The translations under genes and the position numbers were made by a program. Positions 45,817 to 55,601 of a stretch of DNA of 64,000 bases are shown in pieces (positions within the stretch are counted from its first letter, which is position 1; every line of letters starts with the position of its first letter). The notes under the pieces are model-generated. The model made no database searches, was not told where the DNA came from, and saw nothing but the letters and a program-made list of their open reading frames with translations. This stretch comes from an uncultured Pelagibacteraceae bacterium (GTDB lineage Bacteria > Pseudomonadota > Alphaproteobacteria > Pelagibacterales > Pelagibacteraceae), in NCBI GenBank assembly GCA_902581795.1, contig CACHPL010000001.1, forward strand, positions 434,001 through 498,000. Direction: 5' to 3'.

Positions 45817-46791
45817 ATGTCAATCAAAGCTTTGAGCTATATAGGTGTAAATTCTGACAAATTAGAAGACTGGTCTAATTATTCAGAAAAATGTTTGGGA
45901 ATGCAGAAAGTTGATAGAGGCAAAGGTACTTTATCATTCAGAATGGATGATCACAAACAGAGATTAGCAATAACTGGTGATACAGGAGATAGTTTAGCTT
46001 TTGTTGGTTTTGAAGTTGATGAAAAAAAAGACTTAGATACTTATGCAGCAAAACTAGATAAAAATAATATTAAAGTAACTTTAGGAAATTCATCTTATTC
46101 AGATAAAAGATTTGTAGAAAATTTAATTCATTTTAATGATCCTCAAGGGAATCGTGTTGAACTAATCTATAGCCCTATGAAAGACACAGAGCCTTTTAAG
46201 CCTTCTCGTCCAATTTCTGGTTTCAAGACTGGTGCGTTAGGAATGGGCCATGTAGTATTACATGTTAAAGATTTTGATAAGGTTGTGCCTTTTTATCGAG
46301 ATGTATTAGGTTTTAAAATTAGTGATTACTCTCACACACCAATATCTTTATGTTTTTTTCATATAAATGGTCGTCATCATAGCTTAGCATTATTTGGTTC
46401 AGGTAAAGTTGGTTTTCATCATTTCATGGTCGAATACAACAGTCTTGATGATGTTGGACAAGGTTATGATTTGGTTCAGTACAAAGATAATGCGATAGCT
46501 TACACGATGGGTAGACACACTAATGACTACATGACTTCTTTTTATTCAATTACTCCATCAGGTTTTTTTGTTGAGAATGGTTGGGGGGGTCGAATAATCG
46601 ATCCTAGCAGCTGGAAGGCACACGAAACATTTGAAGGGCCAAGCTTTTGGGGGCATGAACGTCTTTATCTTCCTAAAGAAGAAAGAATGAAATTTAGAGA
46701 TAAAAGATTGGATACTGCAGCAAAGGGTAAACAGGCTCCTTTATTAATTGATTGCCCTTGGCTCTACTCTAACATTACAAATAAAAAATAG
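45817..46791 (+). CDS. Type I extradiol ring-cleavage dioxygenase (two VOC domains)
   Basis: 324 residues in two VOC/glyoxalase domains (about 1-125 and 140-290). The C-terminal domain lines up with BphC-type extradiol dioxygenases. Metal ligands would be His145 (GMGHVVLHV), His201 or His202 (GFHHFMVEY) and Glu253 (GFFVENGWGG). Second-sphere His188, His234 and Tyr243 fall at the expected places. It should cleave a catechol-type ring meta to the hydroxyls with Fe(II). Followed by the FAD hydroxylase gene after 24 nt. Confidence 0.88.
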   Translation: MSIKALSYIGVNSDKLEDWSNYSEKCLGMQKVDRGKGTLSFRMDDHKQRLAITGDTGDSLAFVGFEVDEKKDLDTYAAKLDKNNIKVTLGNSSYSDKRFVENLIHFNDPQGNRVELIYSPMKDTEPFKPSRPISGFKTGALGMGHVVLHVKDFDKVVPFYRDVLGFKISDYSHTPISLCFFHINGRHHSLALFGSGKVGFHHFMVEYNSLDDVGQGYDLVQYKDNAIAYTMGRHTNDYMTSFYSITPSGFFVENGWGGRIIDPSSWKAHETFEGPSFWGHERLYLPKEERMKFRDKRLDTAAKGKQAPLLIDCPWLYSNITNKK

Positions 46792-46815
46792 ATTAAAATT
46801 ATCTAAGTTGAGACA

Positions 46816-48267
46816 ATGAAAAAATACGATATCGTCATAATCGGGCTTGGTCCAACAGGGGGGACGCTTGGTAATCTGTTAGCTCTTAATGGATTTTCAA
46901 TATTAATTTTAGAACGTGAAAAAAAAATTTATTCTTTACCAAGAGCTGTTCATTTTGACGATGAGATAATGAGGGTATTCCAAACAATTGGTATTACAAA
47001 AGAATTTTTGAAATACACAATTATCAATAAAGGAACCAAGTTTGTAAATTCTGATGGAAAAGTTCTTCTAGATTGGCCACGCCCTCGATCTATAACTGAA
47101 AATGGCTGGTATCCAAGTTATAGATTTCATCAACCAGATTTAGAGAGAAGTCTTCGTAAACGTTTACTTAAATTTAAAAAAGTTTCAATAAAGCAGAATT
47201 CCCACGTTCAAGAAATTGAAAATAAAAAAGATATAGTTAATTTAGTTTTTAAAGATATAAAAAATGATAAATTACATAAGGTGTCATGCAAGTATCTAGT
47301 TGGTTGTGATGGCGCTCGCTCTACCACGAGAGAGAAGATGGGAACTAAATTTGACAACTTAGGTTTTACTCAAAAATGGGCTGTTGTAGATTTAATATTA
47401 AAAAAAAATAAAGATAAGTTACCAGATAGAACTATTCAATATTCGAACCCAAAACGACCGGCTACATATTGTAGAAATGTTGGCAAAAGAAGAAGATGGG
47501 AATTTGCTATAAAAGATTATGAAGATGAAAATAAAATCCTATCGAATACTTATATTTGGAATTTTTTGAAACCATGGCTGTCACAAAAGGATGCGTACCT
47601 TGAGAGAAAAGCAATTTATACCTTTCGGTCAGCCATTGCCAGAAAATGGAGAAAAGGAAGAATCTTTATAGCTGGGGATGCCGCACATTTAATGCCACCG
47701 TTTATGGGGCAAGGAATGTGCGCAGGAATAAGAGATGTTTCAAACTTAGCTTGGAAAATAAGTTTATGTATAAAAAATAAACACAATGAAAAATTTTTAG
47801 ATACCTACCAATCGGAAAGATTCTCAAATGTAAAAGAATATATTGAAACGACGATGAGGATGGGTGAGTTTGTAAATGCAATAGGTTCAGATAATATTAC
47901 TGGCAATATCTCTTCTGGACCAGATGGATCTAAAAGCATGCAATCAATTAAACCAAAAATAGGTTTTGGTCTTGGAAGTAAAACTGACAAAAATAGAGGT
48001 AAAATATTCCCTCAACTTAAAATGAAAAATGGAAAAATATTAGATAACAAGTTTTCTACATCCCCAGTTTTGTTCATGTCTACAAAACTAAATAAATTAA
48101 AAAACTTAAGTAAAATACCTACAGTTGGAGAGAAAGAAGTTATAGGTTTATCGAATTTGTTAAAAAAATATAAGGCCAAAGGTATTATTGTTAGACCTGA
48201 TAGATTTATTCTCAAAACATGTAAAAATACAAAAGATTTTAATCAAATAAAGTATTTACCGATTTAA
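46816..48267 (+). CDS. FAD-dependent aromatic hydroxylase, MhpA-like
   Basis: 483 residues, class A flavoprotein monooxygenase. The Rossmann motif IIGLGPTGGTLGNLLA lies at about 7-22, the DG motif VGCDGARSTTR near 165 and the GD motif IAGDAAHLMPPFMGQGMCAG at about 284-303. The PRAVHFDDEIMR segment is characteristic of MhpA (3-(3-hydroxyphenyl)propionate hydroxylase) relatives. It is shorter than typical MhpA (about 550), lacking the thioredoxin-like C-terminus. It would add a second hydroxyl to a phenolic acid, making the substrate for the dioxygenase next door. Its end overlaps the BKACE gene by 29 nt. Confidence 0.88.
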   Translation: MKKYDIVIIGLGPTGGTLGNLLALNGFSILILEREKKIYSLPRAVHFDDEIMRVFQTIGITKEFLKYTIINKGTKFVNSDGKVLLDWPRPRSITENGWYPSYRFHQPDLERSLRKRLLKFKKVSIKQNSHVQEIENKKDIVNLVFKDIKNDKLHKVSCKYLVGCDGARSTTREKMGTKFDNLGFTQKWAVVDLILKKNKDKLPDRTIQYSNPKRPATYCRNVGKRRRWEFAIKDYEDENKILSNTYIWNFLKPWLSQKDAYLERKAIYTFRSAIARKWRKGRIFIAGDAAHLMPPFMGQGMCAGIRDVSNLAWKISLCIKNKHNEKFLDTYQSERFSNVKEYIETTMRMGEFVNAIGSDNITGNISSGPDGSKSMQSIKPKIGFGLGSKTDKNRGKIFPQLKMKNGKILDNKFSTSPVLFMSTKLNKLKNLSKIPTVGEKEVIGLSNLLKKYKAKGIIVRPDRFILKTCKNTKDFNQIKYLPI

Positions 48268-49018
48268 CTTTTGCTTCATTATTTGGGGCAATACTTCCAT
48301 CAGGCATTAGCATTGAATTTTCAAATCCAACTCTAATCTTTCCGCCAAGATTGATTGCGGTCTGTAAACAAGATATTTCTTCTTTTGCAAAAGCACATAC
48401 TGCCCAATCGGCATCAATATTATTTGCTCTAGCACTTTCAATAAATGGGGGAATATCTTTAGGGTTACTAACTTTTCCTGAATAGTGCCCTATCACAAAC
48501 ATACACCATACACCGGTTTTTGAAAGTTTAGATTTTTCTAGTAGTCTTGAAAGTAAATCAACATCTTTAGGTGAGTAACAGATATGTTGGATTTTTGTTT
48601 CGGCGTCTGTGAGTTTGTTGTAAAACTTAACATCTTCTTGTGTTGGCTGGCGAGAAGGTATCATCTCACGAATACTTATTGAAATACCCGGCGGTAATAC
48701 ATCATAGGCAAGTTTACGCATTTGTTCAGGTGAATACTTTCCAACTGCTTCTGTAGTAATTTGTAAATGCATTTCAGGAACTTGTTTATGAAGTTCTTTT
48801 AATGCTTCATTACACAAACCTGAGTCCAATACATGTTGGCCTTTTTTATCTCTCATATGAAAATGAATAGCATTTGCTCCTGCCTTAAAACATTCTTTTC
48901 CTGTTTCTACAATTTCAGAAATAGTTATAGGAACTTTAGGATGATCTTTTTTCATTGGCCTTGCTCCGTTAGGAGCAACCATTAGCCGAGGAAGTTGTAT
49001 TGGTTTTTTAAATTTCAC
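48239..49018 (-). CDS. Beta-keto acid cleavage enzyme (BKACE, DUF849)
   Basis: 259 residues. The family motif AIHFHMRDKKGQHVLDSG contains the zinc-binding histidines, and IRVGFENSMLMPDG near the end is also conserved. BKACE enzymes condense a beta-keto acid with acetyl-CoA, giving acetoacetate and a new CoA ester. The substrate is unknown. It is slightly shorter than most members. The 3' ends of this gene and the hydroxylase overlap by 29 nt, unusually long for this genome. Last gene of the accessory block. Confidence 0.9.
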   Translation of the reverse strand: MKFKKPIQLPRLMVAPNGARPMKKDHPKVPITISEIVETGKECFKAGANAIHFHMRDKKGQHVLDSGLCNEALKELHKQVPEMHLQITTEAVGKYSPEQMRKLAYDVLPPGISISIREMIPSRQPTQEDVKFYNKLTDAETKIQHICYSPKDVDLLSRLLEKSKLSKTGVWCMFVIGHYSGKVSNPKDIPPFIESARANNIDADWAVCAFAKEEISCLQTAINLGGKIRVGFENSMLMPDGSIAPNNEAKVKSVNTLFD

Positions 49019-49024
49019 TTTTTG

Positions 49025-50155
49025 TTAAAATAGTCCTCTATTTGAAAAATTTAGACTTATATCTTTTAAAATTTTAAATTTATTTATATCTCTCAAAATT
49101 ATATTCTTTATTGGCTCAATACTTTTGTTATATTTAAAAAAACTATTAATAAAATTGATTCCTAGACCAAAAAATAAATTTTCAGGCTTTCTTTTTTCTA
49201 AATATTTAGTCAGTACCAAAGAGTCTTTAAGCTGAATACCATTAATTAAATTTTTTTCTATTTCTTCTTTTAGACCCTTTATGTCTCTTAATATTAAGTT
49301 AAATCCTTGTCCAGCAACAGGATGTACATTGTAAGAACCCTCTCCTAAAACCAAAAAATTATTTTTTATGCAATTTATATTAAATTTAAAAGAAATCGGA
49401 AAGAAATCTAAATTTTTAATTTTAATATTTTTTTTTGATTTTAATATGATTTTTATTTTTTTCATTATTTCAATATTAATATTTTTGAAATTATGATTCT
49501 TGTTCATACTCCAAACAAATGAACATTGATTTTTTCCTATTGGCAATATAGCAAGCGGGCCTTCTTTTAAGAAATATTGTCTAGAATTTGGTAGATTTAA
49601 TTTATGTGAAAATATTGAGGTAAACGCAATTTCATTTATATCTTTATTAATAAATCTTGTACCAACTAAATTTTTTACTAGTTTTGATTTTTGTCCAGTA
49701 CAGACAAGAATTAAGTCGTAGACAATTTTCTTTTTATTCAAAATAATTTGCGCTTTATTCTCATCAATATTTTTAATTTCATCTGTATAAATTTTGATTT
49801 TTTTTTCTCTAGTTAGCTTATTTTTTATAATTTTTTTTAATATTTCATTCTTAAAAATATACATGAGGTTCTCACCTTTTTTTTCAAAATTCATGAATTG
49901 TCGGTAATCAGAATCTAATTCATAATATAGATCTATTCTTTTTGATGGCCAAAAATATTTAGAATTTTTCTCACCGATAAATTTTATAAGAAAATCATAG
50001 TTGTTTGCTGAAACAGCTGTTGTTCTAGAATCACTTATTTTTTTACGAATTTTTGGACCCACCAAATGAACATCTATATTTAAAGTACTGAATATTAATG
50101 CGGTAGTTAATCCAGTTAAACCGTCACCTACTATACAAATTTTTTGCTTCTTCAT
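49025..50155 (-). CDS. UbiH/COQ6-family FAD monooxygenase (ubiquinone hydroxylation)
   Basis: 376 residues. N-terminal FAD motif IVGDGLTGLTTALIFS, a short DG-like region and the GD-type segment LGEGSYNVHPVAGQGFNLILRDI near residue 275, typical of UbiH/UbiF/UbiL proteins. It is expected to hydroxylate a ubiquinone-precursor ring. Very Lys/Asn/Ile rich, as in other core genes here. It sits 6 nt upstream of the BKACE gene on the same strand, but its role is a core one. Confidence 0.88.
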   Translation of the reverse strand: MKKQKICIVGDGLTGLTTALIFSTLNIDVHLVGPKIRKKISDSRTTAVSANNYDFLIKFIGEKNSKYFWPSKRIDLYYELDSDYRQFMNFEKKGENLMYIFKNEILKKIIKNKLTREKKIKIYTDEIKNIDENKAQIILNKKKIVYDLILVCTGQKSKLVKNLVGTRFINKDINEIAFTSIFSHKLNLPNSRQYFLKEGPLAILPIGKNQCSFVWSMNKNHNFKNINIEIMKKIKIILKSKKNIKIKNLDFFPISFKFNINCIKNNFLVLGEGSYNVHPVAGQGFNLILRDIKGLKEEIEKNLINGIQLKDSLVLTKYLEKRKPENLFFGLGINFINSFFKYNKSIEPIKNIILRDINKFKILKDISLNFSNRGLF

Positions 50156-50216
50156 ATTTTTAAAAACTTTATCAATTTATAATAAATGGTACAAAGTAAA
50201 CTAAGTGATTCGTAAA

Positions 50217-52295
50217 ATGAAACTAAATAGCAATATTTACAATAATATTATAGATTTTCTTAAGAAAAGATCCATTGAATTTCTTGGCCTTCTACTAATA
50301 ACTATATTTGTTTTTTTCATTGTTTCTCTGGTTAATTACGCTCCTGATAAAGCTACAATTATTTTTAAATCAGATTCTTTAAACAACGATAATTTTATAA
50401 GTGTTTATGGAAATTTAATAGCCGATTTTTTTCTACAAAGTTTTGGTTTAATATCATTCTTTTTAGCTGTTAGTATTTTTTCCTGGGGTATAAACTTAAT
50501 AATAAAAAAAAAAATTAATAATATAATAAATAAAATATTCTTTACTGTAGTTTATATTATTTCTGGTTGCTTGTTTATTTATATTACAAATAATAATTCG
50601 TTTTGGTTAATTGACAATGGCAATTCAGGTTTTCTTGGGGAGGAAAGTTTTAATTTAATATATAGCTTCTTACCTTTATTAGAACATAGCATCTCTAAAA
50701 CTATCTTGCTATTAATAGCTTTATTCTTTTTCATTTTAGCGTCTGATATAAATCTAAAAAAAATCTTTTTAATAGTTTATAATTTTTTAAAAAGATTATT
50801 TACAAAAAATAAAACTGAAGATGTTTTGAATAGTGAGCCTGAAGAGACTATTGGGTCTTCTGAAAACAAAAGTGAAATTAAACAACAATCCTTCTCTTTT
50901 AAAAGTTCGAATGAAAAGAACGTTAATCAATATAAAATGCCTTCGATTGATTTATTAGAAAAAAAACAAAATCAAATAACAAAATTAGCAGGTTCAAAAA
51001 ATCCTAATGGCGATTTTATAGAAAAAATTTTATTAGATTTTGGGATAAAAGGTAAAATAAAAAAAATTAACAATGGTCCTGTTGTAAGCTTGTATGAGTT
51101 CGAACCAGCTCCTGGAATCAAAGTTTCCAAAATAGTAAATCTTGCCGATGACATAGCTAGAAATACAAGTTCAGTTTCAACAAGAGTATCTATAATTCCT
51201 GGAAAAAATACTGTAGGAATAGAAATACCTAATTCGAAAAGAGACTCGGTTGTTTTGTCTGAAATAATTAATTCAGATAATTTTTCTAAAAAAGAAATTG
51301 ATTTGCCGATTGCACTAGGAAAAAGTATATCAGGAATTCCTATAGTTGCTGATCTTACGTCTATGCCTCATCTACTAATAGCAGGTACTACTGGCTCTGG
51401 AAAATCTGTTTGCATAAATACAATAATAATGTCACTTCTTTTTAAACATAGTCCTGAAAATTGTAAATTTATTTTAATAGATCCTAAAATGCTTGAACTA
51501 ACCTCATATGAAGGAATACCACATCTGTTAACTTCGGTAATTACAGATGCGAAAAAAGCTACTTCGGCATTAAGTTGGACAGTAAGAGAAATGGAAAATC
51601 GATACAAGTTGATGAGCTCAGAGGGAGTAAGAAATATTGACGGATATAACCAAAAACACAAACTAAAAATGCCTTACATAGTGGTTGTAGTGGATGAGAT
51701 GGCAGATCTAATGCTTGTTTCAGGAAAAGAAGTAGAAAGCTACGTCCAAAAACTTTCTGCGATGGCAAGAGCAGCTGGTATTCATATTATCATGGCCACT
51801 CAAAGACCAAGTGTGGATGTCATTACTGGAACAATTAAAGCAAATTTTCCAACTAGAATTTCATTTCAAGTAAGCTCAAAAATTGATAGCAAAACTATTT
51901 TGGGGGAACAAGGTGCTGAACAACTTTTAGGTAAGGGAGATATGTTATTTATGTCGGCTGCAAATAAGATATTCAGAATTCACGGACCTTATGTTTCAGA
52001 AAATGAAATTAAAAAAATTGCGAGTTTTTTAAGATCTCAAGGAAGTCCGGATTATATTCAAGAAATTATTATGAATGAAGGTAATGAAACAGAAAATTTG
52101 TCGTCAACTGATGGAAAAGATGAGCTTTTCGAAATTGCACTAAAAATCATTAAAACTGAAAAGAAAGCATCAACAAGTTTTCTTCAAAGAAAACTTCAAA
52201 TTGGATACAATAGGGCTGCCAGAATAATCGAGCAAATGGAAGATAAAGGTATCGTAAGTAAGGCCAACCATGTTGGAAAAAGAGAGGTTTTATAA
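50217..52295 (+). CDS. ftsK: DNA translocase FtsK
   Basis: About 692 residues from the ATG at 50217; an in-frame GTG four codons earlier (50205) is an alternative start. Four N-terminal membrane helices (about 20-180), a linker shorter than in E. coli, the motor domain with Walker A AGTTGSGKSV near 395 and Walker B VVVVDEMADLM, and a C-terminal gamma winged helix (FLQRKLQIGYNRAARIIEQME) that reads polar DNA motifs. It pumps chromosome termini apart at division. Followed by lolA. Confidence 0.97.
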   Translation: MKLNSNIYNNIIDFLKKRSIEFLGLLLITIFVFFIVSLVNYAPDKATIIFKSDSLNNDNFISVYGNLIADFFLQSFGLISFFLAVSIFSWGINLIIKKKINNIINKIFFTVVYIISGCLFIYITNNNSFWLIDNGNSGFLGEESFNLIYSFLPLLEHSISKTILLLIALFFFILASDINLKKIFLIVYNFLKRLFTKNKTEDVLNSEPEETIGSSENKSEIKQQSFSFKSSNEKNVNQYKMPSIDLLEKKQNQITKLAGSKNPNGDFIEKILLDFGIKGKIKKINNGPVVSLYEFEPAPGIKVSKIVNLADDIARNTSSVSTRVSIIPGKNTVGIEIPNSKRDSVVLSEIINSDNFSKKEIDLPIALGKSISGIPIVADLTSMPHLLIAGTTGSGKSVCINTIIMSLLFKHSPENCKFILIDPKMLELTSYEGIPHLLTSVITDAKKATSALSWTVREMENRYKLMSSEGVRNIDGYNQKHKLKMPYIVVVVDEMADLMLVSGKEVESYVQKLSAMARAAGIHIIMATQRPSVDVITGTIKANFPTRISFQVSSKIDSKTILGEQGAEQLLGKGDMLFMSAANKIFRIHGPYVSENEIKKIASFLRSQGSPDYIQEIIMNEGNETENLSSTDGKDELFEIALKIIKTEKKASTSFLQRKLQIGYNRAARIIEQMEDKGIVSKANHVGKREVL

Positions 52296-52304
52296 TTTCA
52301 TCAA

Positions 52305-52865
52305 ATGAAGAAATTATCTTTATTTGTTTTCCTAATTTTAATATTTATTCAAGATAATCTAGCAGCGAACATTAAATTAAAAATAATCGAAAATATAAAT
52401 AAGATAGATACTCTTAAATTTAATTTTTCACAGTTTTCATTCAACATAGAGGAGAAGGGAACTTGCTATTTAAAAAGACCGTATTTCTTAAAGTGTTTAT
52501 ATGAGGATAAGAAACAAAAACAATTAATAATAAATAAGAGGTCATTGGTTATTTATCACGAAAGATATAAAAAAATATATTACTATCCATTATCAAGATC
52601 TTATTTTCTTGAAATTTTAGATAAAAATAAATTCTCTAAAATAATTATGGATGGTAATCTAAGTTCTAACGAGGGCATTATTCAAATTAAATTTTTTACA
52701 AAAAAAAAGGGGAATATTATTTTTTATTTTGATGGAGACAAATTTGATTTAATTGGGTGGGTAATTAACGATATAAATAATAATAGTACAAATTTTAAAA
52801 TTTTAAATCTTAATAAAAATATTAAAATAGAAAAAAAAATTTTTGATATTCCAGCAATTAATTAG
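52305..52865 (+). CDS. lolA: Outer-membrane lipoprotein carrier LolA-like
   Basis: 186 residues with a signal peptide (about 1-20, ending LAA). The body has the LolA pattern: FNFSQFSFNIEEKGTCYLKRPYFLKCLY, then the KIYYYPLSRSYF region and WVINDINNNSTNFKI. It ferries lipoproteins across the periplasm. It is highly AT-biased and diverged. The location just after ftsK is the usual alphaproteobacterial one. Its 3' end overlaps the convergent HIT gene by 8 nt. Confidence 0.87.
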   Translation: MKKLSLFVFLILIFIQDNLAANIKLKIIENINKIDTLKFNFSQFSFNIEEKGTCYLKRPYFLKCLYEDKKQKQLIINKRSLVIYHERYKKIYYYPLSRSYFLEILDKNKFSKIIMDGNLSSNEGIIQIKFFTKKKGNIIFYFDGDKFDLIGWVINDINNNSTNFKILNLNKNIKIEKKIFDIPAIN

Positions 52866-53223
52866 ATACCATCTTGCCAATTTTTTCACCTCCAAAAATA
52901 TGAAAATGAAGATGCGGTACCTCTTGACCACCATTTGTAGATATATTACTTAAAGCTCTATATCCGCCTTCAACATTGGAAATTTTTAAAATTTTAGCTA
53001 CATGAGTTATTCCCTTGAAAAACTCTAAAATTTCTTTCTCTTTAGCGTTTTTAAGAAAATGATCTAAATCTACATATTCACCCTTTGGAATTACTAAAGC
53101 ATGTATTTTTTTTTGTGGATTAATATCGTGAAAGGACAAAATAAAATCATTTTCGTATATTTTCTTGCAGGGTATCTCTCCTCTTAAAATTTTAGCAAAT
53201 ATATTATTTTTATCATAATTCAT
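52858..53223 (-). CDS. HIT-family nucleotide hydrolase (HinT-like)
   Basis: 121 residues. N-terminus NIFAKILRGEIPCKKIYE and the histidine triad VPHLHFHIFGG near residues 102-112. It probably hydrolyses AMP-lysyl or adenosine phosphoramidate compounds. It is the last gene of the his run, overlapping hisE by 4 nt. Confidence 0.94.
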   Translation of the reverse strand: MNYDKNNIFAKILRGEIPCKKIYENDFILSFHDINPQKKIHALVIPKGEYVDLDHFLKNAKEKEILEFFKGITHVAKILKISNVEGGYRALSNISTNGGQEVPHLHFHIFGGEKIGKMVSN

Positions 53224-53492
53224 TTCTGCCTCTTCTTGAGTTCATCCATTACATTTTCAATTTTTATATTGTTTGCTTCGAGATAAACCATCAGATGATA
53301 TATTACGTCTGCAGCTTCATGGATTTTATTTGAATTTTGCTCAACTGAATTAATTAATTCGCTTATTTCTTCCCTTACTTTAGAAACACTTAGGTTTTTA
53401 TCATTTAAAAGCTTATTGGTATATGACTTATCGGGAGAGGAATTTTTTCTTTCCCTTATTGTTTTAATTAACTCTTCTAGATTTTCAAACAT
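53220..53492 (-). CDS. hisE: Phosphoribosyl-ATP pyrophosphatase
   Basis: 90 residues. MazG-like helical fold with KVREEISELINS and HEAADVIYHLMVYLEAN carrying the acidic metal ligands. It performs the second step of histidine synthesis. A stand-alone HisE, not fused to HisI; no hisI is in the window. 1 nt after hisF. Confidence 0.95.
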   Translation of the reverse strand: MFENLEELIKTIRERKNSSPDKSYTNKLLNDKNLSVSKVREEISELINSVEQNSNKIHEAADVIYHLMVYLEANNIKIENVMDELKKRQK

Positions 53493-53493
53493 T

Positions 53494-54255
53494 TTATAAT
53501 CTTACCGGAACATTCTTTGATTTTAAATATTCTTTTGTCTGTTTTATAGTAAATTCACCGTAATGGAATATGGATGCAGCTAACACCGCACTAGCACCAC
53601 CTTTAATAATTCCATCATAAAGATGATCTAAATTCCCTACACCACCTGATGCAATAACGGGAATATTAACTGATTTTGTAATTTCTTGGAGAAGTTCCAA
53701 ATCGTAACCAGATTTTGTTCCATCTTTATCCATTGAGGTAAGTAAAATTTCTCCTGCTCCACTTGTCTCAATTTGTTTAGCAAATTTAATGGCGTCAATA
53801 CCTGTTTTGTTTCTTCCACCATGAGTAAAAACTTCCCATTTATTATCTGAAATCATTTTTGCGTCTATAGCAACAACAATACATTGGGAACCAAATTTTT
53901 TAGAAGCTTCTTGAACAAAATTAACATTTTTAACAGCGGCTGTATTTATAGAAACTTTATCTGCTCCAGCTAATAATAAATCTGTAATATTTTGAATAGT
54001 TCTAACACCCCCGCCAACGGTTAAAGGAACAAAACATTCTTTTGCAGTTTTTCTTACAATATCAATAATAATATCTCTATTTTCATTTGATGCTGTGATA
54101 TCTAAAAAACAAATCTCATCTGCGCCTCCATCGCTATAAATCTTAGCTTGCTCAACTGGATCTCCAGCATCTTTTAATTCTACAAAATTAATGCCCTTAA
54201 CAACTCTTCCATTTTTAACGTCAAGGCAAGGTATAATTCTATTTTTAAGCATCAA
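53494..54255 (-). CDS. hisF: Imidazole glycerol phosphate synthase subunit HisF
   Basis: 253 residues, TIM barrel. [19 protein letters not shown] with catalytic Asp11-equivalent, then [46 protein letters not shown] and [11 protein letters not shown]. The cyclase half of the synthase; partner HisH is at 54970. Overlaps hisA by 11 nt. Confidence 0.98.
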   Translation of the reverse strand: MMLKNRIIPCLDVKNGRVVKGINFVELKDAGDPVEQAKIYSDGGADEICFLDITASNENRDIIIDIVRKTAKECFVPLTVGGGVRTIQNITDLLLAGADKVSINTAAVKNVNFVQEASKKFGSQCIVVAIDAKMISDNKWEVFTHGGRNKTGIDAIKFAKQIETSGAGEILLTSMDKDGTKSGYDLELLQEITKSVNIPVIASGGVGNLDHLYDGIIKGGASAVLAASIFHYGEFTIKQTKEYLKSKNVPVRL

Positions 54256-54970
54256 TCTCCTTAGCTAACTCATCAAGTTTAATATCACCATCATAAATAG
54301 CTTTACCAACAATTATACCTTCAATTTTTTTATTATTTAATTCTCTAGCTTTCTTAATATCATTTATTGATGCAACACCTCCTGAAATAACTACAGGACA
54401 ATTAGAAATTTCGGCAATTTTAACTGTTTCTTCATAGTTAGGACCGGTTTTAGTTCCATCTCTATTAATATCTGTGTAAATAATTCTGCTAATACCAAAG
54501 TCATTAACGTCTTTTAGAAAATCTATAGTTTTAATATTTAGATTTTCTTTCCAACCAGATACAGAAAGATTTCCATCCTTTGCGTCTAATCCTAAGGCAA
54601 TTTTATTTTTAAACTTTTCACATGCTTCTTTTAAAAAATCTTTATTTTTTATTGCACCACTACCTAAAATCACCTTTTCTACTCCCGTGTCGACATATTT
54701 TTTGATGCTTTCTATGTTTCTCACGCCACCACCTATCTCAATTTTGAAATTATACTTACTTACTATTTCCTTAATAGTATCTAGATTCACTGTTTTTCCT
54801 GTTAAAGCACCATCAAGATCAATAATGTGTAAGTTTCTAAACCCATGATCTTTATATTTTGCTGCTTGGTCAGCTGGTGAGGCTTTGTACTCAGTTTTTT
54901 TCTCAAAGTCTCCTTTGATTAACCTCACACATTTTTTATCTTTAATATCTATCGCTGGAAATATTTTCAT
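54245..54970 (-). CDS. hisA: Phosphoribosylformimino-5-aminoimidazole carboxamide ribotide isomerase
   Basis: 241 residues, TIM barrel sister of His[55 protein letters not shown] and [10 protein letters not shown]. Shares a single base with the hisH stop (TAATG), so translation is probably coupled. Confidence 0.98.
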   Translation of the reverse strand: MKIFPAIDIKDKKCVRLIKGDFEKKTEYKASPADQAAKYKDHGFRNLHIIDLDGALTGKTVNLDTIKEIVSKYNFKIEIGGGVRNIESIKKYVDTGVEKVILGSGAIKNKDFLKEACEKFKNKIALGLDAKDGNLSVSGWKENLNIKTIDFLKDVNDFGISRIIYTDINRDGTKTGPNYEETVKIAEISNCPVVISGGVASINDIKKARELNNKKIEGIIVGKAIYDGDIKLDELAKEIDA

Positions 54971-55599
54971 TATAATTTCAAAAAGTTATCAATTATTTTC
55001 AGTCCAGTTTTGTCACTCTTCTCCGGGTGAAATTGTGTTCCAAATAAATTTTCTTTCTCGACAGCGCATACGATTTTTGACGAATAGTCTGTTGAAGCTG
55101 AAATGACTGATTTATCTTCAGGAACAAACTCGTAACTGTGCACAAAATACATATGAGATTTATTTTTTATGTCTTTAAATATTTTGCTTTCTTTTTGAAT
55201 TTCTATTTCATTCCAGCCGATGTGTGGGAGTTTAAATTTTCCATTTTGATTATCAATTTTAGAAACTTTTCCTGAAATCCAACCTAATCCTTTTGTTTCC
55301 GCTTCCTCATATCCTACATCAGCAAACATCTGTAAGCCCACACAAATTCCTAACAAAGGTTTCTTATTAGTGATTGCAAATTCTTCAAGGGCATCGGCTA
55401 GTCCATTAATATTGTTTAGAGAGTCGACGCAGCTTTTAAACGAGCCCTGACCAGGTAGAACAATCTTGTCGCTGGATTTAATTTTCTTTATATCTGAAGT
55501 TACCTCTAGATTTACTTTTCCTTTAGCAACCTCTGTGAAAGAGCTTATGACTGAGCTTATATTGCCCGATTGGTAGTCAACGATTATGACCTTCATCAA
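54970..55599 (-). CDS. hisH: Imidazole glycerol phosphate synthase glutaminase subunit HisH
   Basis: 209 residues, class I glutamine amidotransferase. The nucleophile lies in LLGICVGLQMF (Cys near residue 86), and the His/Glu pair in GTQFHPEKS near the end. It supplies ammonia to HisF. It lies 2 nt after hisB. Confidence 0.97.
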   Translation of the reverse strand: MMKVIIVDYQSGNISSVISSFTEVAKGKVNLEVTSDIKKIKSSDKIVLPGQGSFKSCVDSLNNINGLADALEEFAITNKKPLLGICVGLQMFADVGYEEAETKGLGWISGKVSKIDNQNGKFKLPHIGWNEIEIQKESKIFKDIKNKSHMYFVHSYEFVPEDKSVISASTDYSSKIVCAVEKENLFGTQFHPEKSDKTGLKIIDNFLKL

Positions 55600-55601
55600 T
55601 T

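Noticed and set aside
39057-49018. Idea that the aromatic cluster is a mobile island integrated at tRNA-Gly
   Set aside because: No integrase, transposase or duplicated tRNA 3' end was found near 49 kb; the tRNA next door may be coincidence.
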